This document shows, piece by piece, positions 1-7,926 of a DNA stretch of 64,000 nucleotides. Source of the DNA: Aurantiochytrium sp. KH105 (lineage: Eukaryota > Sar > Bigyra > Thraustochytrida > Thraustochytriidae); the NCBI GenBank assembly GCA_003116975.1, contig BGKB01000003.1:62001-126000 (forward strand). Direction: 5' to 3'. The position numbers and the translations under genes are program-made. How positions within the stretch are numbered: position 1 is the first letter of the stretch; every line of letters starts with the position of its first letter. The notes below the pieces were generated by a model that was not told where the DNA came from, searched no databases, and saw only the letters and a program-made list of their open reading frames with translations.

Positions 1-647
1 CGCGCTTTCCTCGTTCACGTATGCGTGCGTAGTACGTAAGTACTTTTTGCCTGGAGGAGCGGACAGTCCGACGAAGAATGACGCGGCCGCAGCCGCTGCG
101 GCCGCCGCCGCTCCTTCGCTCCGCTGCCTGCCTCCCTCGCTACCTCGCGCAAGCCCGCCCGCGCCCGCGCGATCGCCCGACCTCCGCGCGCGATCGCCCG
201 AGCGATGGCGCTCTGTCTGCCCGCGTCCTCCTTTCCTTCCTTCGTTCGTTCGTTCGTTCGTTCATTCATTCATTCTTTCATCCATTCTCTCTTTTGCTGG
301 CGAAAGCACTGCAGACCGCGGAGGAGGGGAGTGGCCCCGCACCCAGCTCCACACTGTGGACCGCAGCCAGCTTTAACGCAGCGTGGGTTGTGGGGCGGCG
401 TGGGGGCGGCGGGGGGACCCGCGCGGCGAGCAAGCTTGGCTTGGGTCTTGACGACGATCGGAACGCCTCGCTCGCCTGGCGCGGCAAAGCCGAAAGCGAG
501 GAGGGCTGACGGCAGCGGCGCGGAGCGGCGAGACGGGGCGCTGCAGCGGAGATCGGCTGGCTGGCTTGCGGTCTGGCTTGCGAGCTGGAAAAATTGGGAA
601 CGTGGCGAGACGCTTCCCGAAGAAGAAGGAGGGAGGGCGAGGAGAAG
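1..647. other. Upstream region of the DUF2855 gene, low complexity
   Basis: GC-rich, skewed sequence with no convincing gene. It holds a GCN-type stretch near 84-115, a TTCC/TTCG/TTCA tetranucleotide tract at about 231-279 and purine-rich sequence just before the ATG at 648. Open frames here run on both strands and encode only Arg/Ala/Pro/Ser-rich composition, so I read it as promoter and 5' UTR. Confidence 0.6.
231..279. repeat. TTCG/TTCA tetranucleotide microsatellite
   Basis: Tandem TTCC, then TTCG, then TTCA units, seen directly. Lies about 370 bp upstream of the first gene's ATG. Confidence 0.9.
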
Positions 648-1793
648 ATGAGCGAGTTTCTCGTCGGGCGCGACGCGCTGTCGAGAACCCAGGTTCGACA
701 GCGAACGGCGCTCGAGATCAGGGAAGGCGAGGTCCTTGTCGAGATTGAAAAGTGCGCCTTCACCGCGAACAATGTCACGTACGGGCTCAGCGGCGAGAAT
801 ATGCGGTACTTTGATTTTTTCCCCACCGGAAGCGCGTACCTCGCGGCGATCCCCAGCTGGGGCATCGCGCGCGTCGTAGTATCTCGCGCGGAGGGCATCC
901 GAGTTGGTGAGCGCCTCTATGGTTTCCTCCCCTATGCTCAGTACGCTGTGCTGAAGGCTTCGACAGTGCGTCCCAACCAGTTTATTGACCTCTCCCCGCA
1001 TCGCCGGGACCTGGCGCGCATCTACAACACCTACTCGCGCATTGATGCCCAGCAAGATCCGCTGTACGTCTCGCGGGATCTGGAGGACTTGATGATCCTC
1101 ATGCGCCCTCTCTTTCTCACGTCTTGGCTGCTCATGGACTATGCCGCGAATGACATGGCCAACGAATCGCAAGGGACGGTCCTGCTCACCTCTGCAAGCA
1201 GCAAGACTGCAATTGGAATGGCGTATCTGCTCAAATACCATCGCCCTGAGAACTCCAACGCGGATCTGCGCACGGTTGGCCTGACGAGCGCCAGCAACGT
1301 TGATTTTGTCAAACGAATCGGTCTCTACGATGAGGTTGTTGCCTACGATGACGCAGAGACATTTCTTGGCGCTTCGAACGAGAATGCCAAGGCCATGCGC
1401 AAACACAAAGGTCTGCTTGTGGACATGTCGGGCAATGGCAAGGTCTTGCAGACGGTTCTTTCGTGCCTCCCGAACGCTTCGTGCTGCCGCGTGGGTCTCA
1501 CGCACTGGGACCAGGATAGCCAAGGTCCTGGGAAATTCTTTTTTGCTCCCACCTATGCGGAGGAGGTCGTCCGCCGAATTGGCGCAGCCACTTTTGACAA
1601 GACCACGCGCGAGTCATTTGCAGCCTATCTAGAGGATGTAAAGCGGAACAACTGGTGCCAGGTGCAAAAGGTTGTTGGCGCAGATGCCCTCAAGCGCGAA
1701 TTCACTGCTGCCCTCGAGACGGGCTTCGATCCCTCGCAGGGTATGGTGGTCACGCTCTGGCCTTCTTCGGACGTCTCAAATGCAAAACTCTGA
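648..1793 (+). CDS. DUF2855 family protein (putative reductase-like)
   Basis: A 381-aa protein. The ATG at 648 (GAAGATGAGC) is chosen over an in-frame TTG at 594 because the conserved part begins directly after it. The sequence has the shape of the DUF2855 family: an N-terminal segment ending in an ALEIREGEVLVEIEK-like strand, then a phenylalanine-rich FDFFP segment, a YGFLPYAQYA segment and a central SASSKTAIGMAYLL stretch where a dinucleotide-binding fold would lie. DUF2855 proteins are distant relatives of medium-chain dehydrogenases/quinone reductases. The substrate is unknown and I see no zinc ligands. It ends 92 bp from the convergent alpha/beta hydrolase gene. Family call fairly sure; activity not. 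Confidence 0.8.
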   Translation: MSEFLVGRDALSRTQVRQRTALEIREGEVLVEIEKCAFTANNVTYGLSGENMRYFDFFPTGSAYLAAIPSWGIARVVVSRAEGIRVGERLYGFLPYAQYAVLKASTVRPNQFIDLSPHRRDLARIYNTYSRIDAQQDPLYVSRDLEDLMILMRPLFLTSWLLMDYAANDMANESQGTVLLTSASSKTAIGMAYLLKYHRPENSNADLRTVGLTSASNVDFVKRIGLYDEVVAYDDAETFLGASNENAKAMRKHKGLLVDMSGNGKVLQTVLSCLPNASCCRVGLTHWDQDSQGPGKFFFAPTYAEEVVRRIGAATFDKTTRESFAAYLEDVKRNNWCQVQKVVGADALKREFTAALETGFDPSQGMVVTLWPSSDVSNAKL

Positions 1794-1885
1794 TGGTGTG
1801 GTGTCTTGCGAGCATCCTGAAGAATCCTTCTGACGAAACAGAACAAATGAAAGAATCGTGTCTCTATATTTACTTTACACAGAAT

Positions 1886-2773
1886 TTATTGTCGACTTTT
1901 TCGGGGCGCGTGCAGCTCGTTGCGTACAAATGCTGCGGTTAGAGCAGCCGTAGCAGGCTGCGTGATGATACTCCAGTGGTTACAGTCGCGTATCTCCTCG
2001 AGTGTGCACTTGGCTCGGCGCGGAGAATTGAAAATAGCAAACGCGTCGCCCTTGAGAAGGGGGAGCTCGTTTTGTGGCATGAGCAAGAGCATTCGCTCCT
2101 TGTAAGCCGCCAGTCGCGAAGAATTGGCCAACGCAAACTGGCTTGCTGGGACGTTCGTGCCGACAACGCGATTCACGTATGCAGGACCCACGCGAGGAAC
2201 CATACTGGACAAATTCTCGAGATCATAGATTCCGCTCACGCCAATAATGCCTCGCACACCTCCATCACGAAACGCGAGTCCGGCGTGCATGGCGAGAAAA
2301 GCACCTGCCGAATGTCCTGCCAGAAAGACTTGATTAGGATCGCCGCCAAACGACGCCGCGTTGGCGCGAACCCAGCAGACTGCCTTTGTCACGTCTGCAA
2401 TCTGCTCTTGTAGAGATACACTCGCTCCCATTCGATAGCCGGCAGACATCACTGTAATCCCATGCGTTTCTGCGCACATTTCAGAAAATTGCACAATGCT
2501 CGGCAGCTTTCGCGAACCGAGCTTGAATCCACCACCGTGTAGCATGAGCAGAACTGGAGTAGGTGATCGTGGAAACGGGACAACAGCTTCGCCGGGAACA
2601 AAGACGTCAACTTGCAAACATGGATCTTTCTCGGACGTGTACATCACGTCGGGCCAGCACAAGATTTGCGATGCTTCGTAGGACTTCGTCTTGCCCACAT
2701 TCACGAGACCCTCTGCGCCAGAGGGTAAGAGCGCGCGGGTCACGAGTTCCTTGACTTGAGCGCGCCACGCCAT
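1886..2773 (-). CDS. Alpha/beta hydrolase (esterase/lipase, HGG type)
   Basis: A 295-aa protein. The frame extends ten codons further to a GTG, but the first ATG is at 2773 and is used. Hallmarks are the oxyanion-hole motif LHGGGFKLGS, the nucleophile elbow GHSAGAF with catalytic Ser, a later VSGIYDLENL segment and a C-terminal DCNHWSI that supplies the probable catalytic His. This is the layout of the hormone-sensitive-lipase/BD-FAE/kynurenine-formamidase group of carboxylesterases. No signal peptide or membrane helix is evident, so it is probably cytosolic. It is divergent from TRAPPC11 with about 820 bp between them. The substrate cannot be read from sequence; kynurenine formamidase-like or isoprenylcysteine esterase-like activity are alternatives. 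Confidence 0.85.
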   Translation of the reverse strand: MAWRAQVKELVTRALLPSGAEGLVNVGKTKSYEASQILCWPDVMYTSEKDPCLQVDVFVPGEAVVPFPRSPTPVLLMLHGGGFKLGSRKLPSIVQFSEMCAETHGITVMSAGYRMGASVSLQEQIADVTKAVCWVRANAASFGGDPNQVFLAGHSAGAFLAMHAGLAFRDGGVRGIIGVSGIYDLENLSSMVPRVGPAYVNRVVGTNVPASQFALANSSRLAAYKERMLLLMPQNELPLLKGDAFAIFNSPRRAKCTLEEIRDCNHWSIITQPATAALTAAFVRNELHAPRKSRQ

Positions 2774-3595
2774 TTGCCTGATTTTGCTGAGCCTCGGCTC
2801 CACCGTCCGGCAGACCCCTCAGAGCAAGCGTTAACGAGCTTCGAGACCACCTCGATGCCACGCGGCGGTGTGCACTCCCTGGTTGCGCTGCCACCTGCTG
2901 CCCCTCTCGTGTCGATCGCTACGAGGTGCACCGCCGCCCTTACTTGCTCGAGTTCGTGTTTTGGGCCTCATGTGTCTCTTTTTTCAAAGTGTAATGCATC
3001 TTATCAGGTCTCGGCGAGCTTCAAGCTTCAAGCTTCAGGCTTCGGGACAGCAAACAATGCTGTACATACAGCCCTCATCCTGGACGGCTTCAATCATATC
3101 TGAGGGCTTCGAATCATCCATGAGGCTTCGTCTCAAAGCCATGAAGTACCTCGACATTAGCTAACGAGTTGGCCAGCCTTGGTGTGTTCAACGTTATTTT
3201 CCAACTTTTTACGCAAAAGTGATCAACATGTCGTTCAGTATAGCGATCACTTGGCCTCCAAGTTGTCGTTCAAGCATCAGTTGTCTCAGCGGCGCGCCCA
3301 TTCAAGGGTGTAGTAAATTCATTGAGAGTCTCATCAACAAAATTTAAAGCTCGCTTGCGACGACCACGACATCTTTTTCTGGTCATGACCCGGGTCCTGG
3401 TCCTGGTCCTGGTGCATACCTCAAGACTGGTCTTCTCTCCTGCGTTTCCTGCTCTTGATCAGACGCGCAATGTGGGTGAGAGAACAGATAACAATGATCA
3501 TCCCATTCTCATGATCTCGACGAACTTTATGCTGCCGCTGCTTCGATAATCGATCGATCGATCGACAAAGGCACAAGACGAAAAGATCCTGCGCC
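2774..3595. promoter_or_regulatory. Divergent intergenic region between hydrolase and TRAPPC11 genes
   Basis: Presumed bidirectional promoter. It contains an AGCTTCA-type short tandem repeat at about 3018-3044, a GGTCCT hexanucleotide repeat at 3393-3413 and an ATCG tract at about 3549-3565, just upstream of the TRAPPC11 ATG. No TATA box stands out and no gene is supported. Confidence 0.5.
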
Positions 3596-6500
3596 ATGCG
3601 CGGCGCGGCGCTGCGGCCGCTGGTGGCGGTGGTGCAGGCGGACGCGGAGAAGACCGGCCCCGGCGCAGAGCACGCGGCAACAACACGGCACGCAGCCGGC
3701 GCCGCAGGCAAGGATGGCGCCGTCGTGGCAGCGGGCCTACGGCATGGGCTCACCGAGACCCTGCGCGCGAGCGGCGTTGTGCTGCGCCCTGCCTCGCGGG
3801 CGCTCGATGCCGCGGGAGAGAACAGGGGCACGAAGCATGGCGGCCACGACGGCGACCTCGCGGCAGGAGCTCTTCCCCCCGGCGAAAAGAATCATGAAGA
3901 CGCAAGCGCCAGCGATGATAACAGCAACGACGATTCTGGGGGCTTCGTTGTGCACGAGCGATCGATGCGCTTTGCTTACCCAACGAAAAAAGAAGCGGCC
4001 ATGCAACCTCAAGTGAGGCTCCAGGAAATGCAGCGAGGTGTCGACGCAGACACCTTGCAGCAACAGCAGCAACAGCAACAGTTTTCCGGTGGGACGGGCG
4101 GGAAGCCGCCCGCAGGGATCTTTTCTACATCCTGGATGGACAAACACCAGGGTCTCATTCCAAGCTGTGTCCTTCTTGTCTGTCAAGCAAATGCCCCTGA
4201 TCGTGAAATTGGAGACAAAGTGGCCGAGCTTCGTCGAGGGCTTAAACAGTACGCGTCATTTGTTCGCCTTATTGTCATTCTCTTTGCTGAGAGCGACGTG
4301 CCGTCCCAACTCGAGGTGCCTCACAAGCTAGAACAGGTTCAGCAGAGGACAAGTGCGCTCGCACGCGAACTCAAGCTCTCACAAAACTGCGTGGTTGTTG
4401 TGAATAGTGCCGATGCTGCCGAGGCGCCGCTTGTGTCTCTGGCGCGAATCGTACGCAAGGAGTCTGCCGCATATTACACAGCAAAAGGCTTACGCGCGCA
4501 GCAACATCTTCTTCACTTGGGTCAACAACAGCATGGGAGCCGAGGCCGTAGTGTCGAGGCCTACTACGCCGCGACTGCTCGCTACAATCTCAAGATGGCA
4601 CGCCTCTACGAGGCAACCTTTACCTTTGAAAAGGCACTCAAACATCACGAGCTCGCGTATCTAGCCTGCATCGAGCTTGCCTCCCGCAAATCCTCAAATC
4701 AGCCCACTCAAATGCAGACCGAGGAGCTTCTCGTTCACGCGCCGGGCACCTACCCCGTCATGGAGATCAAGGCAGTTGCAGAAACATTGCACATTCGCCT
4801 CTGTCGGCTGCGTCTTTCGTCGAGCCAGAGTACCAAGGCCATATTAATGCAGTTCGACCGGCACATGCGCACCTTTCGTGCCCTCGAGGGCCCCGCCAGT
4901 CTCATCTTCCAGCACTGGGAATGGCTTGCAAATCAGCATGTAGGGTTCTCGGGCCTCATTTACGAACTCGGTACCGCCGTCTCCCTCTCCGGACTCTCCG
5001 CATTCGATCGAGCACGCTGCAGCGTTGCATATCACATTCGTCTTGCAAGCCGTTTTGCCATCCGGCGCCGAGAGGCCGCAGAGGCGCTCGGTGTCGCCGG
5101 CCCTTCCGCTGCAAATGCCCAACAACTGCGCGAGCAGCTCGATTCCCTTACAAGTCAGCACAATGCTCGCGTCGAATCAAGCCAATTTATGGGCGCCTAT
5201 CCGGTGGTGACACCTTTGCAGAGCAATGCGTCCATTGAAGCATCGGTATCGAACTCTCTGACCCAGTGCGCAATATACCTCGAAGAGGCTAAGTGTGATC
5301 AGGGCGCCTTGGCGCTTCATTTGCTTCGCAGAGTTCTCGCTCTATCCACCGAGACGAACAAGGATGCGCGCAGTGTCCGTCTGATCGCCGGAATCCGGGC
5401 CTGCATTGGCCGCGAGCTAGTCCAAAGAGGGGCCATTGGACTGGCCATGCAGGACCTCCTCCATGCCGTCGTCGCCTTCAATCGCGATCAGTGGTTTGCG
5501 CTCGCTGAGCCAGTTTTATCCGACATTGTTGACTCGGCGTCCAAGCTTCATCCCGGCGATGCTGATTTTGACATTGATGCTGTCTCCGAGCGTCGTAAAG
5601 TCATGCACAGCGCGCTTCGCCTCCTCTCCATGCGCGCTGTACCGCCAGCGCGCAAGGCAGCTGTCGCCCAGCAGTTCCTCACATGGCTCGCCACGCCCGT
5701 GCGCCGCGCAAAGGATGGCAACACGCCTGATGGTGCTCGTCTCAAACTTGGTTTTACACTCGATGATTTGCAAGATTCCCCCATTCAGTGGTCCGCATAC
5801 TTTGACCGTCACGAAGCCGCAGTAGGCGACACGGTAGAGCTCGTTGTACGAATACGGTCGACCTTTCACATCGAGACGCGCTTTCAAACCCTTTCCATGA
5901 TCTTCAATGATTCGCGCTACGAGGTTCCTTTGACGCAGGGCCAAGGCGAGGTGCGCTTCGCCGCGAACACAGAGCAGACTTTTAAGGTCCCTGTGCATCT
6001 CCTTGATCTGGAAAATTCCAAGCCGCGATCTTCTTCTGCGGACGCAGGCGATATGACGAGCCTTGCGAGGCACCGCCAAGGCGGGCTCTTGGTTTCGCCG
6101 TCTCGTCGCGGTGTTCCCTTGACGCCCGTGCGCCTGCAGCTCAAGCTCGTGGCTGAGGAATCGGCCACCATGGAGCCACCAGCTGGCTTTGCAATGTTCT
6201 CGGGCGTGTCTTTGTGGTCGTCTGCCCGAGAGGCCGCTAATGACCCGTTGCACTCCAGCGACACGGTGCTCAATCTAATCACAGCTTCGGCAAACCTCAA
6301 CGGGGCCAGTAGAACCTCCCTCTCGTCTGCGATGCATGGCGCAAGATCTCATGGTGCATCTCAGCAGCAGAGCTCGACGCCAGCTCGCCCCTCGCGCTCT
6401 TTGGTCATTCGCCCCTTTGAAAGCTCGTTAGAGATCCGTCTCGAACATTCAGGCTTCGCTTTGGTTGGTGAAATGTTTGAGCTCGAGGCACATCTTTCCG

Positions 6501-7618
6501 CAGGCAAGGAATCAATCAGGGACGGCAAGCTCTGGGTCATGTGCGATCCACCGTTGCAGTCCAAGTCAACGCCGTTCTTTTTCAAAATGGATCATACGTC
6601 CCTCGACCTTTCATCTGACGATCTGCAGCCAAGTGATCCTCTCGAGCAGAATGTCTCTCTCGAGCCTGGGACATCGTGCTCGATCAAATTTGCATGTCGG
6701 TTCAGCTCACTACCGTTTTCTGCATCTGCGGCGTCGGGGCGTCGTCAGGCCAGAAAGTGTACACTCAGGCTGGACTACGTGCTCCCAAACGCTAGGACCT
6801 GCGTGCAGGCAAGCAAGACATTCGAGATCCCTTGCTGTCTTCCTTTCGAGAGCCAAGTCAAACTCATTCCACGCAATCCGCAGCTACCAAGTGCCTTGGG
6901 CGTCAACGCTCCCTGTACTGTCGACCTTGATCTTGTCTGCCCGCAAGAGCCTCTTGCTGTCGACCGTATCGAGGTTGTTGACGTTCGCGTTGAGCCGTCC
7001 AAAATGTGTACGGTTGCCAGCGAGTCAACATCTCCGACGCGAAGGCTCGACGAGACACCGGGGGCTTCGAACGTATCTACGTCTGTGCTTCCAGCCCCTG
7101 TTGCAATGCACGGGGGCGAACGTCTTTCGCTCGGCTTTGAAGTGAGCACATCCTCGATGGGTGACAACACGACCCTAGGTTATGTGGCAGTTCTGTGGCG
7201 CCGCCAAGAGGGCAGACCGGAGATGACCATGCACATTCCACTGCCAAAATTGCGAGTGGAACACACGCAGTTTTTCTTTACACTCTCGACATTTCCTTCC
7301 GAAGACAAGCGCGTGGGCGAGTCCATGCTTGCAGTCCTCGACATTCAGAATGCATCGGGGATGGCGCAGGAGCTCGAGCTTTCTGTGTCGCGAAATTCGT
7401 CATTTTACATTGCTGGAAGTTACTCCACCACGCTCCTTCTTGGGCCGACGCAGTCTACAAAGTTTAAGCTCAACCTTGTTCCACTCGTGAGTGGCAATGT
7501 GCAGCTGCCAACCATTACGGTGGGCTCGAAGCGATTCGCAGACAAGTATACAGTGCCGTCGCCAACAGAAGCGATGATCTTCGTGGCGCCGCCACAAACG
7601 CTGTCAACTCATTCGTAG
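3596..7618 (+). CDS. TRAPPC11: TRAPP complex subunit 11 (foie gras/gryzun family)
   Basis: A 1340-aa protein in one uninterrupted frame. TRAPPC11 is a subunit of the TRAPPIII tethering complex acting in ER-Golgi traffic and autophagy. Family marks: a GIFSTSWMDKHQGLIP segment near residue 175, matching the GILKTGWMNKH-type start of animal TRAPPC11; a foie-gras helical region of about residues 310-570, including MEIKAVAETLHIRLCRLRL near 388 and FQHWEWLANQHVGFSGLIYE; and a C-terminal beta-rich gryzun-like half starting near YFDRHEAAVGDTVELVVRIR. The first 130 residues (Ala/Gly-rich, then acidic) and a polyglutamine run (QQQQQQQQ near 158) have no counterpart I recognise. The length is close to the animal protein plus this extension. 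Cytosolic/Golgi-peripheral by family. Confidence 0.9.
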   Translation: MRGAALRPLVAVVQADAEKTGPGAEHAATTRHAAGAAGKDGAVVAAGLRHGLTETLRASGVVLRPASRALDAAGENRGTKHGGHDGDLAAGALPPGEKNHEDASASDDNSNDDSGGFVVHERSMRFAYPTKKEAAMQPQVRLQEMQRGVDADTLQQQQQQQQFSGGTGGKPPAGIFSTSWMDKHQGLIPSCVLLVCQANAPDREIGDKVAELRRGLKQYASFVRLIVILFAESDVPSQLEVPHKLEQVQQRTSALARELKLSQNCVVVVNSADAAEAPLVSLARIVRKESAAYYTAKGLRAQQHLLHLGQQQHGSRGRSVEAYYAATARYNLKMARLYEATFTFEKALKHHELAYLACIELASRKSSNQPTQMQTEELLVHAPGTYPVMEIKAVAETLHIRLCRLRLSSSQSTKAILMQFDRHMRTFRALEGPASLIFQHWEWLANQHVGFSGLIYELGTAVSLSGLSAFDRARCSVAYHIRLASRFAIRRREAAEALGVAGPSAANAQQLREQLDSLTSQHNARVESSQFMGAYPVVTPLQSNASIEASVSNSLTQCAIYLEEAKCDQGALALHLLRRVLALSTETNKDARSVRLIAGIRACIGRELVQRGAIGLAMQDLLHAVVAFNRDQWFALAEPVLSDIVDSASKLHPGDADFDIDAVSERRKVMHSALRLLSMRAVPPARKAAVAQQFLTWLATPVRRAKDGNTPDGARLKLGFTLDDLQDSPIQWSAYFDRHEAAVGDTVELVVRIRSTFHIETRFQTLSMIFNDSRYEVPLTQGQGEVRFAANTEQTFKVPVHLLDLENSKPRSSSADAGDMTSLARHRQGGLLVSPSRRGVPLTPVRLQLKLVAEESATMEPPAGFAMFSGVSLWSSAREAANDPLHSSDTVLNLITASANLNGASRTSLSSAMHGARSHGASQQQSSTPARPSRSLVIRPFESSLEIRLEHSGFALVGEMFELEAHLSAGKESIRDGKLWVMCDPPLQSKSTPFFFKMDHTSLDLSSDDLQPSDPLEQNVSLEPGTSCSIKFACRFSSLPFSASAASGRRQARKCTLRLDYVLPNARTCVQASKTFEIPCCLPFESQVKLIPRNPQLPSALGVNAPCTVDLDLVCPQEPLAVDRIEVVDVRVEPSKMCTVASESTSPTRRLDETPGASNVSTSVLPAPVAMHGGERLSLGFEVSTSSMGDNTTLGYVAVLWRRQEGRPEMTMHIPLPKLRVEHTQFFFTLSTFPSEDKRVGESMLAVLDIQNASGMAQELELSVSRNSSFYIAGSYSTTLLLGPTQSTKFKLNLVPLVSGNVQLPTITVGSKRFADKYTVPSPTEAMIFVAPPQTLSTHS

Positions 7619-7926
7619 GAAATAGTACAATGACACTATCTTGATTCTGTCGATTACAACATCTGCTACTTATAATATTTTGGCTTTGCTTGCTTGCTTG
7701 CTTGCTCACTTACTTGCTCGCTTGTCTATGCGTGGCTACGTCGCGCGCACGGACACTGATTCTCGCTTGAAGGACCTAAAACTGGGACTAATCTCTTGTT
7801 GACATGAGACACCAAAAGGAACAGGCCATCGACCATGCATTGTTGGTTGGTCGACTTCCTCTCCTTGGTGCACTAGAGTTTACACTCCTATATTTGAAAA
7901 AAAAAAGGTAGTGAAGGAGCAAAAGG
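7619..7926. other. Convergent 3' region with TTGC repeat
   Basis: AT-richer 3' flanks of two convergent genes, with a TTGC/CTTG microsatellite at about 7684-7723 and an A-run near 7898. No gene seen. Confidence 0.6.

Noticed and set aside
270-1523. 417-codon minus-strand frame over the first gene
   Set aside because: Antisense to the DUF2855 gene; composition shows no hydrophobic core or motif.
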